DNA of 64,000 bases from Gari tellinella (GCA_922989275.2 OV277857.1:6696001-6760000); one strand, 5' to 3'. Positions 54,449 to 63,420 are shown, counted from the stretch's first letter. Notes: generated from the letters alone by a model not told the origin. A program made the numbers and translations.

Positions 54449-54600
54449 TTAACCCCTTGTCCCATAGCTTTTTCTAGTTTTGAAGACAGGTGTCCATTTA
54501 AAACATGTTGAGAGTGAAGCAGAATACTCTTTAAAGTGCATTCGGCCTAGCTCTCGGGCTGTTTTAAGCTGTCATCTACTAAGCATATATAAACTATTTC
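54449..54600. mobile_element. Family F MITE, decayed
   Basis: TTTTAACCCCTTGTCCCATA, GAAGACAGGTGTCCATTTAA, GAGAGTGAAGCAGAATACTC, GGGCTGTTTTAAGCTGTCA. Mispaired stem with tip TTTAAAG. Confidence 0.65.
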
Positions 54601-55142
54601 TTACATATATACTGGATGTTGAAAAGTGCATTAATTGGATTTTTTTTAAGTGGATGAAATAAATGTAAAAATCTGCCAACCAATATTGTTTGGAATACAA
54701 TGTAGGTGCTAAACCTTTCTTAACCAAAAGGTCTAAACCCATTCCTCCAAAGAAGCAGCTTTGAGCGCATTCAATTTATTTTTATTCACGTGATAGACAA
54801 TCCTACTGTTAGCTTTCAATTCTAGAAATGCGTTGTCTAATTTTACAGTGAAAACATGCTATAATATTTCCAAACGAAAAAACGCACTTCTTCTTCATCA
54901 CTTTTTTTTTATTTCAAACAGTTTCGATCTGATTCAAAACTGTCAACAATAGACATTTTGTCTTAGAACAAGCGATTGCAAAATTCGCATGTTGGAAATG
55001 TCATCTTTTCGTGCAGCGGATCATTTGAATGTTCCAGACGTTATCTAACCACTCGAATATGCAATTGTTTCAGAAAATGAGCGTCGTGGTCGATCCCTAG
55101 CAAATATTATGCAACCAGGAATTTACATAATACGTAACAGTA

Positions 55143-55392
55143 TACAGTGGAGCATCTGTTATTCTTTCCCAATAAACTCGTTTACGCTAAAACTATTATT
55201 TGCAGTGCAAACAGTTTGGAGCCAGATCAGACGCCGGGTAACCCGGCGTCTGATCAGGCTCCAAACTGTTTGCCAACAAGATTAACAAGAATTATCAGAA
55301 TTGTCAAAAAGTTGTTCTTTTCTACGTTTTAGTGCTTTGCGTTTGCGTACGTTTGCGTTTAAACGGGAAAGAATAACAGATTCTCCACTGTA
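55143..55392 (+). mobile_element. Family A MITE, full length
   Basis: TA-bounded; TACAGTGGAGCATCTGTTAT to CAGATTCTCCACTGTA. Hairpin about 55206-55273 with perfect tip CCGGGTAACCCGG. Confidence 0.92.
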
Positions 55393-55500
55393 ATACTGTC
55401 ATTACAGCTGTAAACATTTTACTCTTCTCAATACACGCGCTTGTGGGTAAACAATGTGCTAATTGCAGACAGTTTTGGACATTTCGGAAGCCGGGTACAG

Positions 55501-55745
55501 TACAGTGGAGAAGGCGTGATCTTGTCTGTATAAACACAAACGAAACGCAAACGTATTGCGTACAATGGAGAAAATGACAACTTGATGACAATTCTGACCA
55601 TTCATTCTAATCTGAGTGACAAACAGTTTGAAGCCTTGTCAGACGCCGGGTTACCCGATGTCTTATCTGGCTCCGAACTGTTTGCACATGAAATAATAGA
55701 GTGCGAACGTGTTTATTGGCAAAGAATAACGTATTTTCCAGTGTT
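55501..55745 (-). mobile_element. Family A MITE, old divergent copy
   Basis: TACAGTGGAGAAGGCGTGAT to CGTATTTTCCAGTGTT. Hairpin about 55620-55685 (TTGTCAGACGCCGGGTTACC). It shares GCAAACGTATTGCG-type sequence with the old copies at 41596 and 44250. Confidence 0.8.
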
Positions 55746-55864
55746 TGCGTCTGACACGGTGGAAAACTATTTCAAAACTATTTTTTAGCATTTCACAAAT
55801 AGTGCCAATGTTTTTGAATCCCTAAAACAATGCTGCTTTACTTTAAATCCTTATTCAAACATCT

Positions 55865-55986
55865 CTGCTGTTTATGCCATGGATAAGCTACAGTACTTGT
55901 CTGAAACACATATATTATAGGCGTAAAAAGGCGTATAATATATGTGTTTCAAACAAGTACTGTAGCTTATCCATGGCATAAACAGA
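55865..55986. repeat. About 120-bp near-perfect foldback
   Basis: CTGTTTATGCCATGGATAAG, CTACAGTACTTGT, AAACACATATATTAT at the left with the exact complement at the right. The loop is AGGCGTAAAAAGGCGT. It sits at the inner edge of the right arm of the large inverted duplication. Confidence 0.9.
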
Positions 55987-56426
55987 TCTAAAAGCTTTGA
56001 AGACGAAACCATTTGCTGGTGACAACTACATAGCGAGCTTATAGTTTTAAAAAAAATGTTTCAAACAAATTGTTTAGTCGTTTAGTCGTTATCGTCTTAT
56101 ATTTCACAAAATTAACATGAATTGTTTCGGGCACAATGCGGTTAAATTTCGAAATCAAATTAACGACATTGTGCTGATAGCGGTTTCATATGAAAATTAG
56201 TAATATTTCACTCTTATCGTACCAATCTAGACCAGACGCTTAGACAAAGGCAAACTACTTGTTTGCTATACCGCTTTTTTAATTACGGTTTCTTCAAATA
56301 AAGAAATAATCGTTTCACTGTCATTGTGTCATAACATCGCCTGCTCGCACACGTATGGTCTGCTTTTTATTTATAAATTTATATTTTATGTCAGTTATAC
56401 TTAAAAGGGCATTCATATGAGTGTCA

Positions 56427-56490
56427 AACATTCTGTATCCAGATCAGATGCCGCGTGACGCGGCTTCTGATCTAGATTCAAGCTGTTTGT
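56427..56490. repeat. Core hairpin, right-arm partner
   Basis: CAAACATTCTGTATCCAGAT, tip CCGCGTGACGCGG, right arm drifting to CTTCTGATCTAGATTC. Flanked on the left by TTATACTTAAAAGGGC, as at 46917 on the other strand. Confidence 0.75.
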
Positions 56491-56792
56491 CACTCGTCGT
56501 TAAGATTTTTTAAACGGAAGAGAATAAGGTTTCTTCAACAGTAGAAACGGTTTCAACCAATGCTTTAACTTACATGTAGCTTTCTGTGGCCTACAGGCGA
56601 ATAATTTTATCAACTGTTCTAACTAGTTTGGATTCAGTTGAGACGGCGATTGACTCGGCGACTTATTTGAATCCAACCTGTTAGACGCCTTGGTGGCATT
56701 ATTTGAAAAAAAAATATGCAGATAAATTAGTTTTGTAAAGCTTTACAGTCGATATATGTAATTGTTGCAAACATCAATTACATATCGTGCTT

Positions 56793-57000
56793 TATTATTA
56801 TTATTATTTTTGTTATTATTATACTATATTTATATAGCGCTCTTTTCACACAGGGGTTGTGCGTTCAAAAGCGCTTTACATGAAATAACATAAATGTACC
56901 ACCAAATCGAGAAAAGACAAAATAACTACAATTAGATCTGAAATAAAACATGAATAAACATATAAAACACAGTCCCCAAAACGGTCAAGGTACGTACAGT
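56793..57000 (-). mobile_element. SINE-like insertion present only in the right arm
   Basis: Read on the minus strand it ends GAGCGCTATATAAAT followed by a TAATAATAA-type run, matching 30311-30391. The left arm lacks it: GTGCTTTCGCAGTATATTA there (reverse strand of about 45735-45755) shows an uninterrupted site. The head is unlike a clear tRNA. Confidence 0.6.
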
Positions 57001-57207
57001 ACATTATTATAAATTACGGTGCCCTCTCAATGATATATACTAGATTTAGATTGAAGCTCTATATAAGTTTTTATCTGAAAATGTAGACAGCTGCATAAGT
57101 AATACATCCAACCCTTTCTCTGTTTTGGTATAACGTCACTGCTATTAACACAGACATTGAAACTAGATCAGTTGGTTTACAGGACATGTGACCAGGATCA
57201 AAACAGA

Positions 57208-57456
57208 TACAGTGGAGAATCTGTTATTATTTCCCAATAAACGCGTTTACGCTAAAACTATTAGTTGCAGCGAAACAGTTTGGAGCCAGATCAGACGCCG
57301 GGTAACCCGGCGTCTGATCAGGCTCTAAACTGTTTGCCACCAAGATAAACAAGAATGATCAGAATTGTCCAAAAGTTGTTCTCTTCTACGTTTTAGTGCT
57401 TTGCGTTTGCGTACGTTTGCGTTTAAACGGGAAAGAATAACAGATTCTCCACTGTA
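57208..57456 (+). mobile_element. Family A MITE, right arm only, with known empty site
   Basis: TA-bounded, with TACAGTGGAGAATCTG and its inverted partner. On the reverse strand, the left arm has TGTGTTTCTGTTTTGATCC at 45531-45549 where this arm has TGTG-TA-element-TA-TCTG. Hairpin about 57275-57340. Confidence 0.95.
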
Positions 57457-57666
57457 CACAATAATACCGAAGGTGTATTAAAATGCATTTAAAATCTTAA
57501 ATTGACAAAGCAAGGTGATACTTTTTTTTATTGCAGATAGTATGGTGGCAATGAACGGGTAAAATGCTATTTAAAGACGATCTAAGTATATATGAAAATG
57601 CCTCCCGGGAAAGAATTTCATCTGTTAAATGTGATAAGGCAGCATTGAATAGTTCCATTATGCCAT

Positions 57667-58148
57667 GTACAGTGGAGAAGACGTTGTTCTATCCGTTGAA
57701 ACGGAACTAAACACAAACACAATGCAATTAATATAGAAAAGAGTAAACATTTGTTTTCTCCCAATGCGACAAATACGATGGGTCTAATTAGATACCGGGT
57801 TACAGTGGATACTCTGTTATTCTTTCCCGATAAACGCGTTTACGCTAAATCTATTTTTTTCTTTTACAAACAGTTTGGAGCCAGATCAGACGCCGGGTAA
57901 CCCGGCGTCTGATCAGGCTCCAAACTGTTTACCACCAAGATAAAGATGAATTATCAGAATTGTCAAAAAGTTGTACTTTTCTACGTTTTAGTGTTTTGCG
58001 TTTGCGTACGTTTGCGTTTAAACGGGAACGAATAACAGATTCTCCACTGTACCAGGTGTCTAACTGTTTGCAATGGGTGAACATGTCAAAGTTTAAGCTC
58101 AAACGCGTTTATTTGAGTATTTATAAATTACATCATCTAAAACTGTAG
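57667..58148 (-). mobile_element. Old family A MITE split by a younger family A copy
   Basis: TACAGTGGAGAAGACGTTGT, AACACAAACACAATGCAATT and TAATTAGATACCGGGT lie before, and CCAGGTGTCTAACTGTTTGC, AAGCTCAAACGCGTTTAT lie after, the insertion 57801-58051. Confidence 0.75.
57801..58051 (+). mobile_element. Family A MITE inserted at the centre of another hairpin
   Basis: TACAGTGGATACTCTGTTAT to CAGATTCTCCACTGTA. It has the TTCCCGATAAACGCG variant seen at 18903. The target is the TA in the middle of the older hairpin, GGGT-TA-CC. Confidence 0.9.
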
Positions 58149-58209
58149 AGTGTATAAAATAGTCAGGGTAATAATAATGTACCGGGCCTCGCAAACCATC
58201 GAATACATC

Positions 58210-58417
58210 TACAGTAACCCCCTTTATTACGACCAATAAAAAGAAAGCTTATTGATTTTATGAAAGAATGGTGACAGCTTAAAGCGTTGTGACAGTAAAA
58301 CAGAACGCTCAAAAAAGAGCGTTCTGTTTCACTTTTACCTTGCTTTAAGCAGTCACCTGCCCTGAACACCCAATAATTGAAACAATTTAGTGGTCGTAAT
58401 AGAGAGGTTTAACTGTA
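58210..58417. mobile_element. Family E MITE with compensated hairpin tip
   Basis: TACAGTAACCCCCTTTATTA to GTAATAGAGAGGTTTAACTG. The stem reads CAGAACGCTCAAAAAAGAGC and GAGCGTTCTG, whereas other E copies have AGAAAGCTCC and GGAGCTTTCT: both sides of the stem changed together. Confidence 0.88.
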
Positions 58418-58515
58418 GTAAAACAGTCTACATACGACGTAAGAATAATGTGAACAACTAAACTTATAACCTGAAAAAAAATAGATATATAACCTGATGC
58501 AGGAAATGTGTTACG

Positions 58516-58696
58516 TTTAACCCTCTGCGTCTGCTTAACCCAATTACGCCGTTTAACGCGGCATCTGATCAGTATCCAAACTGTTTGACACTGATATCAC
58601 TATATCATCGGTCAAAATACATGTACTTCAGCATTTAATATGACAAATAGAAGCAGACACTTATTGTTTAAAATTGATGACGTCATGGCAGTGATG
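58516..58696 (+). mobile_element. Family C-type MITE, diverged
   Basis: TTTAACCCTCTGCGTCTGC, hairpin right arm (CGCGGCATCTGATCAGTATC), TTTGACACTGATATCACT, then GATGACGTCATGGCAGTGA. Related to 20913-21130; left stem arm largely gone. Confidence 0.6.
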
Positions 58697-58732
58697 TTTT
58701 ACGACAGGCAGACTGACAGTTACGCTTTGTTT

Positions 58733-58982
58733 TACAGTGGAGAATCTGTTATTCTTTCCCGTTTAAACGCAAACGTACGCAAACGCAAAGCACTAAAACG
58801 TAGAAAAGAACAACTTTTGCACAATTCTGATATTTCATGTTTATCATGGTAACAAACAGTTTGGAGCCTGATCAGACGCCGGGTTACCCGGCGTCTGATC
58901 TGGCTCAAAACTTTTTTTACTGGAAATAATAGTTTTAGCGTAAGCGCGTTTATTGGGAAAGAATAACAGATTCTCAACTGTA
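58733..58982 (-). mobile_element. Family A MITE, full length
   Basis: TA-bounded; TACAGTGGAGAATCTGTTAT to CAGATTCTCAACTGTA. Hairpin about 58855-58915, tip CCGGGTTACCCGG. Confidence 0.9.
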
Positions 58983-58992
58983 ATTCATTCAT

Positions 58993-59203
58993 CCATAAAC
59001 TTTTAATGGACAATTCTAATTCCCTTTTTGATTAATTAGGGTTGATCTCAACAATATTTATTCAAAATAACAAACAGCGTAGATCCTGATCAGAGGGCTC
59101 TTTCAGAAGCCTTCAGATCAGGGTCTTCACTGTTTGCAAGTGTAATCACCACAAGTGCACTGTTTGTAAATGACGAGTAAACTCGTCGCTAGGGCTGAAA
59201 GTG
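58993..59203 (+). mobile_element. Family I MITE
   Basis: AAACTTTTAATGGACAATTC, GGGTTGATCTCAACAATATT, hairpin (about 59075-59135, GAGGGCTCTTTCAGAAGCCT), GCAAGTGTAATCACC, AAATGACGAGTAAACTCGTC and GCTAGGGCTGAAAGTGTTAA. Confidence 0.75.
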
Positions 59204-59619
59204 TTAATGTGATCCATGCCACATTGAAATATTTACAGGTACCAATTTGTGTGAGAAAACAAAATAAACTGAGCTAAGAAAAAGATGGAAATACTAAATG
59301 TAAGAGGAAAGTGAACATAATTACCTGAACACGTTATTGCAGATTGAAATTGTTTTGCTTTGCATTTCTTCGATGAACACTACTGTCCCTGTGACCGTTT
59401 TCATTAGGAATCTGTCCCATATCCCGTTTCAAGTTTTGAAAACAGGTGGTTACATACATGTAACACTTTAAAGTAAATCACAATGCCCATTATATCTTCA
59501 ATCGTCAGAAAGTGGATAAAACGTTATTATTTCCCTACATGAAAGAGGAACGTTTTCTCTAGTGTATAAACAATTTATAATAGTTTGAAATTTACCGTTA
59601 TCCTCTAATTAAATTAAGT
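59204..59619. other. Unassigned, minor F-like and A-like scraps
   Basis: GTTTCAAGTTTTGAAAACAG resembles a family F edge and ACGTTATTATTTCCC, AACGTTTTCTCTAGTGTA resemble A edges around 59518-59566. Otherwise nothing is recognised. Confidence 0.35.
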
Positions 59620-59784
59620 AATAAATAAATTCATACAAGTGTTTTATCGTGCAATCGAACACTGGTAGGAGTTGAGATGCGTAGTAATTCAATCACGAGG
59701 CCTTTAGGCCGAGTGGTACAATTACAAGCATCTCAACGACTACCCGTGTTCGAGTGCAAGATAAAACACTGGTATTCATTTATT
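59620..59784. repeat. About 165-bp foldback
   Basis: AATAAATAAATTCATACAAG, TGTTTTATCGTGCAATCGAA, GAGTTGAGATGCGTAGTAAT at the left are mirrored at the right; tip GAGGCCTTTAGGCC. A TGACGTCACG motif lies about 85 bases downstream. Confidence 0.85.
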
Positions 59785-60406
59785 ATTTCGATTCTAGCAC
59801 ATAATTAAACCTTAATTTGCACCGAAGCAACGGTGCTACATTTCTTGGCGTACGCATTTCCGAAGTCATATGACGTCACGTTATAAAGTTACAGCGCGTG
59901 AGTGTTTTATTGATAATTCAAACACAGATACGTCCTTTCTTTGTTATATAGGGGCGTGCGCGAAGTATGTTAGAATTACCCATCTTGAATATCATGCGCG
60001 TTATCATAGTTTGTACGTATGTGTCAAAACTTTAAAATAAAAACCATCTAATTTCCGATGTCTCCGTCTAATCCTGTCCTGTGACATCTCTTTATAATCG
60101 TCTTCAACAGACACTATTTGTCGGAAGACGTTGCGTAAGACTGGACTAAGATAAAGAGCTAATTTTATGAAGACCGAATTATTTTCTTTAGTTCATTTAC
60201 TTATTTTTCCCTTAATTTGGTTGTATTAACAGGAACGTTTGATACAACTGAATACTATGACTACTACATTATTGATCATAATGTATTATTCATGTTAAAT
60301 GATTAAAACCATAATTAAATATGATTGATTGCTAGTTACCTGTGTAACGTGTGTCTATAAATCCAACAGGGAAAGTACTGATCTGATCTAACATTTGCTC
60401 TGCCTA
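59785..60406. other. No recognised family
   Basis: Apart from CATATGACGTCACG near 59870 and a GC-containing GGGGCGTGCGCG near 59952, nothing stands out. No gene is supported. Confidence 0.35.
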
Positions 60407-60726
60407 ACCATTTCACTCTCAATGACGTCATAAATCTGAATAAGGGGAGATCCTTTGAAAGCACAGAAAACAAAGCAAATACTGAAAATTGCAGACTCGG
60501 TAAAGCGCATTTGCAAATGGTTATGATCATGTTCAGACGCTGGGTGACGCTGCGTCTGATCAGGATCAAAACTGTGGACAACTTGTTTTGAAATAATGTT
60601 AGTTATACTGCCTTAAATCTAACTTTGAAACAATACATGTATTACAGACAACAGTTTTGAAGGAGACAACTATTTGGTGGTGAAGGGGTAAAACCTCACG
60701 ATAAATTAGATCATGAAAGGGTTAAG
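60407..60726 (+). mobile_element. Family C MITE, complete, right arm
   Basis: TAACCATTTCACTCTCAATG, an insertion-like AAATCTGAATAAGGGG, hairpin (about 60510-60575, GCTGGGTGACGCTGCG), ACTTGTTTTGAAATAATG, ACAGACAACA, GGTGAAGGGGTAAAACC and GATCATGAAAGGGTTAA. The left arm keeps only the second half (45170-45312). Confidence 0.75.
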
Positions 60727-61159
60727 ACTTTGTGAAACGGGCACTGATACATCTCTAGACATTTTACCTTCAACGCCAAACTTAACCGCCTTCTTTAACC
60801 CTTTATACAAAATAATGTCTGCTAAAGTTTGTCGTCTGCAATTGCATGTTAAGTTTTAAAAATAAGTATTTGAAGTTCTGACTGAAGAAATGCATATACG
60901 ACTATCAGACAGCTTCGGTCCTGGTCAGATGCCACGTTGTGCGACAATCTTGTCTCGATCTAACCATTTTGCAATATTAACTTAAGTCCCTATGGCGGTG
61001 CAAACATTACTGCATATGAAAAGCCAATCGACCGTTAGCACGTTAAGGGTGTAGTTTGCAAATTCCTAGTCTGCAACACGTTCTAATGATGGTTTATCTA
61101 TATTTTCGGAGTTTAAAACTGCACAGATACAGAAAAGTCGCCCTGGTCCACAGGTTTTA

Positions 61160-61285
61160 CAAAGTTTGAGTTGAGTCCAAAGTCATTCTCGAGTATTTGA
61201 TTGGTCATATTTGAACCTAGGCTCAACTATTACCAATCAAATGGTTGAAAACTTTTTCAGACTCAATTCAAACTCTTTATAACTT
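61160..61285. repeat. Imperfect foldback, right arm
   Basis: Counterpart of 44750-44875 with central TTTGAACCTAGGCTCAA. Confidence 0.7.
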
Positions 61286-61542
61286 TGGACCATGGTATTG
61301 GGCTTTCGACATGCATTCAAACTGTTTGTAATCGTTACACAAATATTCGATCGTAGCGGCGTCTGATCAGGGTCCAAATTATTTAACACTGATTTCAATA
61401 TTTCTTCACACAAAATACCTAAATTCTAAATTTGAGAAATTAAACTATACGCAATTGTTTAAAATTGATAACGCCGGGGTAGTGAAAGGATTAACCAAAC
61501 GTAAATTGTTTGCAAACTCTTTCGTCGGCAATTTCGTTCTAG

Positions 61543-61766
61543 TCCAGTAGAGAAGACGTTATTTTTCACAATAAGCACGTTTACGCTTTAACTTGTATTT
61601 TCATTGCAAACAGTTTGGATCCTGATCCAACTGTATGACACTCAGATAAAAATGAAAAGAGAATAATTAACAACTTTTCATTTTCTACATTTCATTGAAA
61701 TGCGGTTGCGTTTCGATTTTGTTTAAACGGGAAATAATAACGTCTTATAAATCCACAATAACTCTG
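61543..61766 (+). mobile_element. Old family A MITE with deleted hairpin tip, right arm
   Basis: CCAGTAGAGAAGACGTTATT, ATAAGCACGTTTACGCTTTA, CAAACAGTTTGGATCCTGAT then CCAACTGTATGACAC, and TTTAAACGGGAAATAATAAC. The same truncated stem is at 44370 in the left arm. Confidence 0.7.
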
Positions 61767-62613
61767 TGCCTCATTTATTCGGATCGAAATTGTTCGCAAC
61801 TGTTTATCACGAATTCGCCCGTTGAGTGAGTAAGAGGAAGGTAGGTGATTATATCTGTTATGCACGACTAGATTCTGAAAATAGTTGAGACCCAGACCAG
61901 ACGTAGAGTACATGTTACTCGCCGTGACGCCGTCCAATAAAAATTCAAAAATGTATGAAATTAATATCTATGTTTCGTAAAATCAAACATTGATCTATAC
62001 GATAAGAAAATGGTTGTAGACGACAATAATGTGAAGCAGACTATACTATGGGAAGATAGGGGTTAACAGGTGTATGGAAATGTATCTTAGGGGAGGTCGA
62101 AATAGATTCGCCGTCCATGCATAAAGGCCATTGCCCTTCCATTTCAGTTTTATCAGCGAATCCAGTTACGATCATACACTTACTACAGTTGAAAATAACT
62201 ATTTCCCAATACACACCTTTCTGCTTAAATGAATAGTTCCTAATGCAAACATTCGGAGAAAGAACAGACGCCGACTCTTATTATATAAACTACTCGGGCC
62301 CAATTAGGTATTATCATCAAATGTATTCCTACAAAAGCAGCTTTGTTTTCGTAGCAAATTATTTCCCAGTATTTACATTGACTTCGTTCTAATACAAAAA
62401 GAATCCATTATAATACCCATATAAATTGTCGTCGCAAGATATTTGATGATAATACGTAGTTTTCCACCAGCTTGTAGTCAATATCACAAAACCTGCTGTT
62501 TCCTACAATGATTGCAATGCGCTTGTAATGAATTTCCCTTCTTTGTACATAGTTGACCCAAGCTCACTGCATTACATTATCCACAGTATAAACATGTTTT
62601 GCCTATTGGCTCT

Positions 62614-62863
62614 TACAGTGGAGAATCTGTTATTCTTTCCCGTTTAAACGCAAACGTACGCAAACGCAAAGCGCTAAAACGTAGAAAAGAACAACTTTTG
62701 GACAATTCTGATAGTTCATGTTTATCTTGGTGGCAAACAGTTTGGAGCCTGATCAGACGCCGGGTTACCCGGCGTCTGATCTGGCTCCAAACTGTTTGCA
62801 CTGCAAATAATAGTTTTAGCTTAAACGGGTTTATCGGGAAAGAATAACACATTCTCCACTGTA
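62614..62863 (-). mobile_element. Family A MITE shared by both arms, right copy
   Basis: Partner of 43131-43380; TA-bounded, TACAGTGGAGAATCTGTTAT to CACATTCTCCACTGTA, with hairpin about 62735-62800. Confidence 0.92.
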
Positions 62864-62894
62864 TCAGTTCTGTCAAAGTCCAAATGCGTTGGTA

Positions 62895-63092
62895 TTGACC
62901 CTTTCACTGTCAACTTGTTCGTTAGACATTTACCCCTAAACCTTTTCATTTATCGTCTGTCTCAGTTTTATTGTCGTTTATTGTCTTTGCAAAGTAAAAA
63001 TAATAAGTCAGTATGACTGAATAAATTTCAAAACGAGGGTCAAACTGTTTGCAACCGCGCGTTTAAGTGTCATTGAGAGCGAAAGGGTTAAA
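62895..63092 (-). mobile_element. Family C MITE without hairpin, right arm
   Basis: GACCCTTTCACTGTCAACTT to GCGAAAGGGTTAA. The site of the hairpin reads GGTCAAACTGTTTGCAACC, one copy of the CAAACNGTTTG motif and no stem, as in the left arm. Confidence 0.8.
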
Positions 63093-63420
63093 TAAATACA
63101 CTATCCATAAAGCCGTATAACATACAGGTCACTTACAATAAATATCTTTATCGAATACGGCTAAAATACAGCTACACGAACGATAGTATAAAAAAATATA
63201 AAGTATAATATTAAGAGATTTGTATTACATGAACGATCATAAACAAAAGTATAAAAGAGATTTGTATACAATATTGATCAATATCAGTAGCTTTGGCGAC
63301 TTGTCATGAGAATAGATGAGTGATTTGATTTACTTTATTTTAAAAGCACAATTATGGTATGGGAGTTTTCAACAGTTACTTATGTTATTATATATTGTAC
63401 ATCAGGCATGTCAAGTTATA

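Noticed and set aside
55865..55986. Palindrome as the cause of the large inverted duplication
   Set aside because: It lies at the inner edge of the right arm only; no matching palindrome is at the left-arm edge near 47690, so a role in the rearrangement is not supported.
323..62800. CRISPR-like array made of the repeated hairpins
   Set aside because: Copies are scattered irregularly, in both orientations, with element ends and target duplications; there are no short equal spacers and no cas genes.
323..62800. Rho-independent terminators
   Set aside because: The hairpins are GC-tipped but lack following T runs, and the DNA is eukaryotic.
2195..62876. Recurring peptide RLIRLQTVCHQDKHELSELS in many open frames
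   Set aside because: It is the translation of family A MITEs. It appears wherever the element lies in the right frame, and the frames are open only because the element lacks stops in that register.
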